This document shows positions 24,701 through 34,600 of a stretch of DNA of 64,000 nucleotides, piece by piece. The position numbers and the translations under genes are program-made. The stretch spans positions 1,813,003-1,877,002 of the forward strand of contig NC_053402.1 in NCBI RefSeq assembly GCF_016859285.1. Direction: 5' to 3'. The DNA comes from Xiphias gladius. Taxonomy: Eukaryota > Chordata > Actinopteri > Istiophoriformes > Xiphiidae. Positions within the stretch are counted from its first letter, which is position 1. Each line of letters begins with the position of its first letter. The notes under the pieces were generated by a model. The model searched no databases, had not been told where the DNA came from, and worked only from the letters and a program-made list of their open reading frames with translations.

Positions 24701-26834
24701 CCCAAAGTGGCCAAAAATCTTTTACTGCAAGTTTGAATAAATACAAAATGGCCAGCTATAGCAATGTGTCTCAATTTGAAGCATGTTTGCTTAAGGTGCT
24801 TTATCTAAACATGTTTTATACAGTGTTACTTCAGTATTATAACAGACTACAATGATGAGGTGTATCAAGATGTTTAAGCTGCCATGTTGTAATCTAGAGG
24901 TTGTTAGTTAATGTCAGATCAAGGATGTCCAATTTTGAAATTATAATTTATTTTCAGAATTTCTGTCTTTAACGACACTATCTATATATTAATTACAACA
25001 TACTGCAACATGGTGTTTCAGACCTCTACATCCGTATTAGGCTATTAACCATTGCATTTTTTAATATATAACACATAGTATTTTAATGTTCAAAGATTTA
25101 TTTAACAATTAGCTAGTTTACATAATCTAATGTAATAGCACAGTTGTACTTTTAATGACTTTTGTTGTTATATGAACTGCAGTAAAATTTTCAAAGGTAT
25201 ATTGACAATTTCAGTATCATTTATTGAAATGTTTCATAAAGAACACGGTTTTACTCTTAAATGAATTCTGCAGGTACAGTAAACATGTTGAAATGTGTAA
25301 AAGAGTTATTATACATTATATAAAATAAACAAAAGCATTGTAGATTTGTGTCCCACTTTAACAGACCAGCTGTCCAACTAAAACCGTAGAACATGAAGGA
25401 GGGAAAAGGGGAACTTTATGGGTTTTATATGATTATAATGTTTACACAATAATCAATTCCCTTCAACGCTTTACATGAGTAAATTAACAAGAATTGTACC
25501 ATTTCACAACGCCATTGGTTGACAATATTTTTTTCAAGCATATGACCCCAGGGTGGCTCCATGAAAGGCAGTATAGCAGCCTTGATACACCTAAATGCTT
25601 TTAGTAATGAGGGGTTTCATTACTATGGAAGATGATGAGGGTCATGTGAAAAAAAGAAGACATTAGAATTCAGAAACCACAAAAAAAACACAAACTTACG
25701 AATCCCAGCAACGTGCAGCGGTCAGCACCCAATATTCGTTGAGGATGGTGCCGCCGCAGCGCCACTTGATCTTGCTGTCAGATGTTATGTTTAGGTGGAC
25801 CATCCAAGGCCATCTGCCCTTTGCTGCATTGTTACCCCCAACGATGGAGCTCCTCATCTCAGCTCCATGCAAACCTAAAAGAGCAATGAGGAATCTTTAT
25901 AAAGGCTATGTTAAGGTTGAAAAAAAAAATAATTACACCTTTTTTTTCCCAACAAAATGTTGGAAATTGTCTTAAATATTTGACATGTTCAAATATTGTC
26001 CTGGGTTAAAGGAGTAGTTTGACATTTTGGGAAAAACTCTTATTTGCTCTCTTGTCGAGAGTTTGAGAGGAAGATTGATGCCACTCTAATGTCTGTATGT
26101 TAAATATAAGTCTACAGCTAACTGCCATTTATCTTAGTTTAGCATAAAGACTGGAAACAGGGGGAAACAGTTAGCTTGGCTCTGTTCAAAAGTAATAATA
26201 TCCGCCTACCAAAAAAATTGTACAGATTACACAAATGAGATATGATGTGTTAAGTATTGAGCTTTAAGGATGCTGTTTGGTGTATTTTGTTACCTGTGGA
26301 CGGAGCCGGGCAAGCTGTTTCCCCCTGTTTCCAGTCTTTACGCTAAGTTAGGCTAACAGGCTGTTTGCTGTGGCCTCATATTTACCAGGCAGATATAAGA
26401 GTGGTATCGATCTTCTCATCTAACTCTTGGCAAAAAAAGCAAACCAGCGTATTTCCCAAAATGTCTGTTACTTTAAATCTACAACATGTTACAGGCAGTC
26501 ATAGGTTTGTAAATACATAGATCAGACTAAGATGCCCAGTCATCACCATTAGTCGAACAACTACCAATATCATCAGAATGATTTATAATAACAGAGCAAT
26601 TTCACTGGTTTTATAAGTAGTTTATAACAATCTCTCAAGGTAAATAATTAGATTCTATTAGTATGAGTTTAAACAGGTAGAAGAGTCATTTAAACAAAGA
26701 TGAACCTCCACAAACTGAATACAGATGAGTCAACACAGAATAATGTTCTCATAATGCCAAGGATTGTACTTGCCCTTCTCACCTCCAGTGTTGTGGATCA
26801 GTACCAGCACAGTGAGTAGTTTGCAGAAAGCCAT
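18724..26834 (-). CDS. Tryptase/prostasin-like serine protease homologue with two catalytic residues replaced (putative pseudoprotease), 5 exons, 276 aa
   Basis: Exons, gene order: 26834-26783, 25874-25700, 23836-23562, 22006-21867, 18912-18724; all introns GT-AG, frame 831 nt. Residues 1-17 form a hydrophobic signal peptide, so the product is probably secreted. The S1 (chymotrypsin) fold is clear: IVGG at 28-31, TAARC at 69-73, NDIAL at 122-126, WITGWGN, DMMCAG, GDYGGPL at 215-221, and a C-terminal RPGIYTQVS. In active enzymes TAAHC carries the catalytic His and GDSGGP the catalytic Ser. Here they are Arg72 (CGT) and Tyr217 (TAT), each one base from the ancestral codon; the catalytic Asp123 is kept. 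The trypsin-type S1-pocket Asp is retained (KDACDGDYGG), and SWG is SNG. The activation site reads R-S-S-IVGG instead of R-IVGG. No stop or frameshift is present. The nearest family by wording of the motifs is tryptase/PRSS27/prostasin. It lies between dus1l and cln3 on the opposite strand; introns are filled with repeats. Confidence 0.93.
19065..19345. repeat. Teleost interspersed repeat (aagtaaaagtac type) in protease intron 4
   Basis: Contains 'cagtggtggaagacactcc', 'aaaagtaccaatacaac', 'cctgcattcaaaatcctact' and 'aaagtatcactagtgaaag', a recognisable abundant fish repeat. It ends with 'ggggtggagctagtttt'. A second short piece lies at about 18300-18420. No coding capacity. Confidence 0.65.
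19740..21570 (+). mobile_element. 5'-truncated L2-type non-LTR retrotransposon, decayed
   Basis: The + strand translates in broken frames as a LINE reverse transcriptase. A stretch [10 protein letters not shown]...[17 protein letters not shown] lies at 20250-20400, then a [13 protein letters not shown] motif near 20508-20550, the catalytic-type ADDTQFY at 20613-20633 and a C-terminal part [12 protein letters not shown] (about 20960-21005). The 3' end near 21535-21568 finishes with 'tgaataaaagtgacttgact', a typical L2-like tail. Several stops and frameshifts separate these blocks, so it is inactive. It lies inside protease intron 4, in the sense opposite to the gene. Confidence 0.85.
21849..21866 (-). 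other. Splice donor of protease exon 4 (GTGAGT)
   Basis: GAC|GTGAGT at the complement of 21867/21866 ends the exon just before the GDYGGP exon. It is phase 0, so Tyr217 is not a product of a mis-set junction: the codon lies six bases inside exon 5. Confidence 0.85.
22147..23530 (-). mobile_element. Tc1-like transposon, decayed, in protease intron 3
   Basis: The left end cagtggcttcaggaagtatt follows a TA at 22145-22146. The - strand encodes a degraded Tc1 transposase. ILWSDET, the start of the catalytic domain, reads from the complement of about 22775-22797, and the helix-turn-helix region lies towards 23000-23150. The related fragments at 55886-56535 share 'ggccactgtgctc' and 'ctctaggaagagtcctgg'. 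The right terminal repeat is not recognisable, so the end near 23530 is approximate. Confidence 0.75.
24225..24740. repeat. Interspersed repeat with 'taaagctgcaaaaattagta' start
   Basis: Begins 'tttaaagctgcaaaaatta' and ends 'ctgctgccccaaagtggcca' then 'actgcaagtttgaat'. This resembles a widespread teleost repeat of about 500 bp that starts and ends near 'aaagctgca/tgcagcttt'. Frames open in it on both strands are repeat-derived. Confidence 0.5.
24740..25699. other. Protease intron 2, unrecognised AT-rich DNA
   Basis: No conserved frame, named repeat or RNA gene is visible between the repeat ending near 24740 and exon 2 at 25700. Confidence 0.4.
26006..26476. repeat. Foldback / MITE-like element in protease intron 1
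   Basis: The ends are inverted: ttaaaggagtagtttgacat on the left and atttcccaaaatgtctgtt then actttaa on the right. Internally 'cataaagactggaaacaggg' is mirrored by 'ccctgtttccagtctttacg'. Same family as 13338-13691 and the partial copy near 37005-37510. No coding capacity. Confidence 0.85.
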
Positions 26835-26886
26835 GGCTGTGGCAGTGAAGCAGCGGCTCTACAGGCTAGGGGGGAGCAGCTGCAGA

Positions 26887-26892
26887 TTTATA
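26887..26892 (-). promoter_or_regulatory. TATA box of the protease homologue gene
   Basis: The complement reads TATAAA, 53 nt upstream of the start codon (26834-26832). Initiation about 25-30 nt downstream would give a 5' UTR of about 25-30 nt, a compact layout usual for tissue-specific secreted proteases. An intact core promoter argues against a dead gene. The initiation site itself is inference. Confidence 0.7.
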
Positions 26893-26954
26893 CAGAGAGC
26901 TGGGGAGACTGAATTCTTATCAGCGCTATAAGGCTTCCTTTTCCGCTCACACCA

Positions 26955-27140
26955 CACATAGCAAAGTACATTTACTCAAGTATTCATATTATGATGCTGG
27001 TACTTTCCTTGAGTATTTCCAATTTATAAGGCTTTATATATTTGCTCCACAACATTTTGTAGAGAAATGTTATATTTTTAATACAATATTCATCTCACAG
27101 ATGTAGTACTTTGTATTACAAGGTTATGATACCACTTGCA
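26955..27140. repeat. Teleost interspersed repeat just upstream of the protease promoter
   Basis: Contains 'caaagtacatttactcaag', 'ccttgagtatttccaattt' and 'ttgctccacaacattttgt', an abundant fish repeat. It begins about 60 bp upstream of the TATA box, so it forms most of the proximal upstream sequence of that gene. Confidence 0.65.
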
Positions 27141-28631
27141 GAACATGCTATCAGCTCTTTAAATATGATGGACTGTCAGAGTTTAAAGTAGACTAGAATA
27201 TTCCGGTCCACAGTAACAGCAGAATTCTCTGTTTTACACATTTAAAGACAGCTTTTGAAAGCATCTTTTGAACCATAATTGTGCCTGGTGGTAAGTTTTT
27301 GTGTTATGAAAATAGTTTAGAGCAAAGTTTAAATGTATTTAAGTATTTAAATGGAAAGTTACCAGTGTGAAATATCAGAATATAAACCTGACCAAGTATT
27401 GGAGCTCTCCCACCTGCCCTGACCCATATGAAATTATCATTTTTTGTATTATTATTATTATTATTATTATTATTGTATATCAATTTTTGGTCCATCTGCA
27501 ACTCACACTATTTTCTTGAAGTCCTGTATATTGTTGCATGAGAATTTATTTTAGCCTCCCCAATTTAACATTTATAAGCAGAATAGAGACCGTCAAATTA
27601 TTTATGACATGCTATACTGTAGTTTAAGATAATATGAGGACATTTGAAAGCTCTGATTATTTTTCTTATCATACATTTTTAGCGTTTATTCGTGGATTTT
27701 TTTCAACAATTATGACTCCTCATATGTAGCATCTGTAACTATGTATAAAAGGTTAATGGAAGCCTGATGGCGCAGTGTAATGTAGCTGTATATTACAGTG
27801 TGTTATAAAACAATTTTTAACTGCAGAAATCAGTCAATGGTGGGTGTAAATCACGTGTACTAATGTGTGTAAAACTCACAGACATGTCATTATATATGAA
27901 AACAACTACGTTGTATCTATTCGTCAAGCATTTTAACAGTCTACATACCACTTATAGATGCTTTATGAGAGGAGTTATCATTGTCATCAAATACATTAAT
28001 AAACACTTAAAAATAACTTCGTACTTGCTTACAACCACATTTTAGTGTTTTATTTATGTTCAGTTATATTTGTTCTAAACCAAGTATTTATAGTGCTCAT
28101 AAATGTTAAATAGGGGGCTTTAAAAAAAATTAGGCACAGCTGCGTCCATGACATAGAACATAGAACTGCTGAAAGCGGAGACCATGAAAGTGCCTTTTAC
28201 CACAGCACACTGGGCCGGAGTTGTTTTTAGCTGGCTGCTGCAAAGCCAACGATGACACGAAAAATGAGACGAAAAGCCTTTTATTTTTCATACGACAAAA
28301 CGCTGCAATTTGCATCAGAATGATAAACGTGAACGTTCACAGATAAGTTTGTATCCCGAGTCGCGACACCGAAGGGGAACGTTCAAGGTGGGTTTTGTTT
28401 CCGAGGGAATTTATTTGTATGAAACACCGTATTTCATGTGACTTCGTTAAAGTTTACAAAATTGATGAGAAAAATAAGCTACGTTCATTCAAAGTACAGC
28501 TCGCAGTCTGTTTGTGGAAGCGCATTGAGCTATTTAGCATCTAGCTTACGATGTCGCGTTTATTGTAGTAGCGTTTACTGTTGGTCAGGTGGTGCGGTTC
28601 TGTTTGGGTCCGACTGGGCTCATTTGTAAAT
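27141..28631. other. Divergent intergenic region between the protease gene and cln3
   Basis: Mostly AT-rich, with a (TTA)n tract at 27447-27474. CpG-containing sequence appears from about 28330 and continues to the cln3 start, consistent with a cln3 promoter. An ATG near 28550 opens only a five-codon frame (TCG CGT TTA TTG then TAG), a possible short upstream ORF if it is transcribed. Confidence 0.45.
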
Positions 28632-31600
28632 ATGGAGCAGACTGCTAGCGTCAACGCAGATCCTGTTCAACACTCTGACATTAATGGTGGGTCGGTTATC
28701 TTTCAGCAGGTTCTTTGACTTGACGAATCAATATCATATTACAAACATTATTGTTACGTGAGTCGCGAAAGGTCTTGTTTATCTATCAATTATAGGTCGT
28801 GGCACACAATGGCGGAACTGGGCTGGATTTTGGTGAGTGTTCAGTTTTTTAAACAAGCTGAAAGTTTACTTATCAAAACCGCCGACTGAACTTGGGAAGG
28901 GGCCGAACTACAGCAAGGTGTCCTAAACACCCTCTCAGCTAATGCTACCAATTTCCACGCCTGCATTTAAGGTGTAATGTAGGAAGGTGACAGGTGAGGC
29001 TGTATTATGTATAAAGTGTAAGAAATGCTGATGGTGAAACTAAACTGACGAAGCCCACAGCTTCCTCATATTGTTGCCTCGCTGTCAGCAGGGGTACGTC
29101 CACACATGCCCGAAACCTCTGTGTGATGTTAGCAATATTTAAGAAACGAAAGGCTCTTTGCAGCTCCTGACAACTTCAACAAAGAAAGAGGTACATCTAA
29201 AAAAAAATTGTTTTTCCCAAAACAGTTTCAGATCATTTTCGACTTCAATATCAATAATATTAACAAACTATTCAGCAACACAAGGAGAAAAAAAAAAAGG
29301 AATTATCTTTCTTTGTAACTAAAAGCTAACCGGTGCAATCAGGAAGAAAACGAGCTACCCCAGGGGGTTACAACAAGACTCTACCAAGTACTTATTACCT
29401 CTGCCGAGAGGTTACGTGATCACCTGCATCTGTCTGTATGTTTGTTTATTTGTCAGCAGGCTTACACAAAAACTACTGAAGCGATTTGCACCCAACTTGG
29501 TGGAGGCATGGGGCATGGGCCAGGGAAGAACCCATTTTTTGGGGGGCAGAACCGGATCATCTAGGAATTAGAATATTTTCTTTTGACGTCTGGTGTATGT
29601 TGTTTGGCCTTGGCAGAGGTCTGCGCCCTACTGAGCACATATTGTAGTTTTTTGTGAATTAGTGCTACATGCAGGGAAAGTAGGGATGGAATTAGCTTCT
29701 TTGTGTCCTATTGTCGGGTGTCAAAACCCAATACCTTCCAAGTACCAACAGAAATACTGTAGGTTAGTAGAATCTAGTGACAAAAGCTGTCCAGTATTGA
29801 AAGTTGGGATTGTTTACATGTTTTTTCTTATATATTTTCAAAACTTAGATTGTATATTTTTTAAAAAATTAATTGAGGAAAAAAATCTTGTAAAGAAAAT
29901 GTTAAAACAGACACATTAAAAAGTTTGATGTGAGGCCATATTTAAAATAATGTTTATATTGCTTTTGCTGTTTTCTCAAAGAAAAAGCCCCAGTTGGTGG
30001 TTTAATGGTCAGTTATTGATACATTTGAATCTGCTTACTCTGTTTTATCTATCCCTTCTTCTCATGACTTCTTCAGGCTCCTCGGACTGTGCAACAACTT
30101 TGCCTATGTGGTAATGCTGAGCGCTGCTCATGACATCCTCAAAAAACAAGAGTCGGAAAATGCCACAGCACCCGTAAGAAGGCAAATTTGTATTTACATT
30201 TTTTTGTATTAGCAGTGATTGTTATTGCTAAGGGTTCTAACATATAAAGTCTGTTTAGATATAAAGCTGTTAATCAAATTATTCACTTTTCACCCATTTC
30301 TTTCTTTAATTGTAGACACCAGACACATTGGCTTTGGATTTCCAAGGTGGGAACAGTAGCAACAGTAGCCGTTATGACTGCAATCCTGTCTCTGCTGCGG
30401 TAAATGGAAATTCACAACACAATGCTAAATAACCTCAATCAGTCTGTATGTTGACAAAGGAATTAATAGTTTCTCATGGTGAGGTTTTGTGAAAGACGAC
30501 ACAATAAATATGTTGAGCATACTTTGGCAGGCATCCTAGGCCGTCATTTAGCAGTGATAACTGAGTTTTAATTTTATTTTTTATTTTTTTAAAAGCAAAA
30601 ACTGAAATGAAGAAACGGGTACTGAAACTAATATGGCAATACATCTAGCAATAAAAGCACAAGAAAGGAAATTCCCTACAGCTCTCTGTACTGATGAATC
30701 CCATGGTTTTATGAGGCGAAATGTTGATTTGTAATTTGCTCACATTTTCTTACATTTACACACAAAAAAACGCAAACCAAGTAGCATATTCTGTACAGAC
30801 TAAATTTAGTTCTTTTGTCCAGCTCAGGTTTGGGCATCTCAGACTTTGTTGAGGGCTAAGATTTATCAGCAATCGTTTGAGCTCTGAATGAGAGTTCTAA
30901 TGCTTTTCTTCTCAGGCTGTGCTGTTAGCTGACATCCTCCCAACGCTTGTCATCAAGCTGTTTGCTCCTTTTGTAATCCACAAACTACCTTATGGGTAAG
31001 ACCATGATTATTTCTTCTAACCGTGTTCATGAAAATCTTGGGCTTTGATTACAACTGACTACCATTTGATTTAAATAAAGGCCATTGGTGGATTTGATTG
31101 TGTTGAGATGAGTATTTATAGCTATTAGAAGCTGATTATTTACGGGAAGGTCCATAAGTATTTGGAAAGTGACACAATTTTAGCAGTGTTGCCTCTGTAA
31201 TTAGACCAATTTAAATAAACTAAGTAACTAACTGTAACTACCTAAGTATGAGGATTATTTTTAATACTTGGGTGAAAATCCTTTGCACACAGTGAATTCC
31301 TGAAGTCTGGAACCCATGGACATCACTCAATGCTGAGTTTCCTCTCTTGAGGTTTCCTTAACCAAAGGACTTTTACTGCGAAGGCCTGCCGTAAAGGCCT
31401 TTGTCAGGCCGTTACTGTCTTCCAGGCATTTCGGTGTTACTGAGCTCACCAGTGCGTTCCTTCTGTTTAAGAATTAACCAAATTATTGATTTGTCGGCTC
31501 CTAAAGTTTCTGCCGTCTGTCTGATAAGTTTGTTTGGTTTTTTCAGCCTAATGAAGGCGTCCTTCATTTGCACAGACACGACTTTGGGCTACATATGTAG

Positions 31601-34600
31601 AGTTCCCATGAACAGCTACCAAATGTAAATTCAACACTTGGAATCAACTCCAGCACTTTTATCTGCTTCAGTTGTCAACTGTCCAATTACTTTTGAGCCT
31701 CTGAAAATGAGGGACTATGTATAAAAATGGCTGTATGGCCCCTTCACGGTTGATTCGATATTTTTGTTAAACCCCTTGAATTAAAGCTGAAAGTCTACAC
31801 TTCAATCACATCTTGATGGCTTTGTTTCAAATCCATCGTGGTGGTGTACAGAGAAAAAATTACAAAAATTGTGTCAAATACTTATGTACCTAACTGTAAA
31901 TGTCTTTTATCTCAGTTGCTTCATGTGTTGCTTTATCTAGCCTTGCAGACATTTCATTTTTAGCCACGCTGACGGTACGACTCTAGGGATGGCAAAAAAA
32001 TACTAAATACAAAAATACTGTTTACATTCAGTATTAGTTTTCAGTTGCTTCTACTTGGCTTCTTTTTGTATCACTGTTAAGCTACCATCATTAAACTCAA
32101 CACTTCCTTAGTACTGGTGGCCCAGATGTTTGTATCTTCCAGTAGTTCTGTGGCCGTAATCCTTACCATTGCTGGTGGGATTTTACTTTAATAAAATGTG
32201 TGAAGTGTAGAGTTTAATTGAATGTATCTTAGAAGTGATTTTTAAATAAAGGCAACATTGTCTCCCTCTATTTGTTTGTGCTGGCTATTTTATTTTTTTT
32301 ATTTTTTGAATAACACCTTTGATGTTTATTTTTAATGTCACTTTAAGTGACATTAATATTAATCTACAAATAAAAACATGGTTGTTTATTGTTTTTGTAC
32401 TCCCTAAACACTACTACATTACAAATTTTGTGCCTAATTTCTTTCTTTAATTCCAGTATCCGAGTGTTGTTCTGTGCCATCATGGCGACAACAAGTTTCA
32501 TCCTTGTGTCTTTATCTTCAGCGGTCTGGATCAGCATTCTTGGTAAAACCACATTTTTAAAGATCTGTTTCTCATATCAGTGGTAGCTTTTATCATTGTT
32601 GATGGAACTGACTCTCGTCAAGAATTCAGATGATGGATTAGCTGCAGTTTAAAACTTTTGATTCGGTCTCATTTCCTGTCATCTTATCTCAATGGCAGCA
32701 GCTGCGGTTATTCCACAGAAATTTGAAACCATTTTAGTTTTATCATGACCCCCTGCTAAAAATATTTATCACCATGCTTTTTTGCCGGATCAGTAAACTG
32801 ATGTTCAGAGTCATATATTTTCATATTTTTTTCGTTGATACTCTTTGAAAACGGTGTGTATCAAAAGACTTCTCGTTAGACTTCTAGTCTAATTAGATTA
32901 ACTAAGCATTCAGTTACAGGACAGACATTTTTTATTACACCATATTGCGGGAAACAGAGTGACTTGATGCTGAGGTCCTTGTCCTCCTCCTCACCACATT
33001 GTGATGCTGTTCACAAAAGGACAGCATCACAACATCTCCAGTCAATATTGTCATCATGTCTAACATGACAGGGCACACACCTCTGCTGTTGGCAGAAATG
33101 TGTATCACATCACCTTGTGCTCAGTCTCATTGAGGACATGGACCCTGCAGGTCCCAGTGACCCAGTGAGCCCAGGCTCCTGGTATGGCAAGGCCGATTAA
33201 ATCCGATACAAGGCCCCGTGGTGAAAATTAGTTATACGCCCATGTTTAAAACCCTGTTCCTCCCACTATATAGATAGCCTATGGGCTATCTATATAGCCC
33301 CGAGGTAAATCTCTTACGAGTTTGAGACCTTCAAAGGAGGTAAAACAGATGGTGTCAACCTAAGGCCCCTATAATCAGAATCAGAATCAGCTTTATTGGC
33401 CAAGTATGTTTGTGCATACAAGGAATTTGACTCTGGTTTCTAGAGGCTCTACTTACACACTCTAATAACAATGCTCACAATGTACAAACAGTATTAACAA
33501 CCAAAAGGACTGTGTTCAAAATCTCACTCTGTTTCCTGTAGAGTTTTCACTTTTTTATTTCTGAGTGTGTCATTTATCCTCTATATATTGCCCTCAGAGA
33601 CCCCCACAGTAGAATAAAAAAGTGTCTATAGCATGTAATGCAATGCATTCATGTTATTGATGAAAAAAATTACAGTTGTACAAGTCTACAGCTTTCAGTG
33701 ATAACACAAAATGACGATGATTAATAAGTGTCTGAAATCTCAATTGACTGCTCACTACATTGTAAACCTTTCTTCCAACTACGTCAGTTAAATAGTAAAA
33801 GTGAACTTACGTCACAGTGATATTACAGGTTTTACATTAGACTGTTCATAATGGAATTTGAGCAGCAATAATTTGATAATGCAACAGGCTACAGCAAAAC
33901 TACTGAATCAGAAATGAAGATGTCACCAGTAAGGTATTAAATTGAAATCACCAGTAAGTAAATGCTCATGATTCTGAGAGACCAGGTCAAATCCAAAAAC
34001 TAAAAATACAAATTAGCCCCTGCTGAGCAATTGTAAAGTACAGGGGCAGAGGAGAAGTAACATGATTGGATCTAATTATTATAACAGTCTATAAGGGGTA
34101 TATACAGTCCGTTGTCAATTTATTAGGAACACCCAGCTAAAACTGATGCCGTCTAATACAGCAGTCCTACAATAAATCCTCCCCTCATGAAGGTTTCAGT
34201 GTTCAGCTTTTGTTGAAACAGTGTTGATCCAACTATATGATCATTTTGGAGGTTGTAGTCTGTGGTGCTGTTGAACTGCATTGCGTTATGTTCACAGGTG
34301 TTCCTATTATTTCGTCCACCCCATTCAAATCAATGAGGGTAGGCTAAATAACAGACATACCTCTCTGTATAATGCAATACAGTTCAACCGCACCACAAAC
34401 TGCATCCTCCAAAATGATCATATAGGTGGATCAATGCATCTTTGACATAGTTTCAACAAAAGCTGAACAGTGAAACCTGCATGAAGGGAGGATTTATTCA
34501 TCCATCATTTACTCATCTACTAATTCATGAGAACTCTAAAAGCATCTCTGTCCTTCCCAATTTCAGTCACTTAGTTTGCTTGTCTGCCACTGTGATTGTA

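Noticed and set aside
25690-25740. Possibility that Arg in TAARC is a misread splice junction or frame error
   Set aside because: The codon CGT lies well inside exon 2, 11 nt before the exon's last base, with correct frame before (WVLTAA) and after (CWDS) and a good GTAAGT donor. A base-calling error cannot be excluded from sequence alone.
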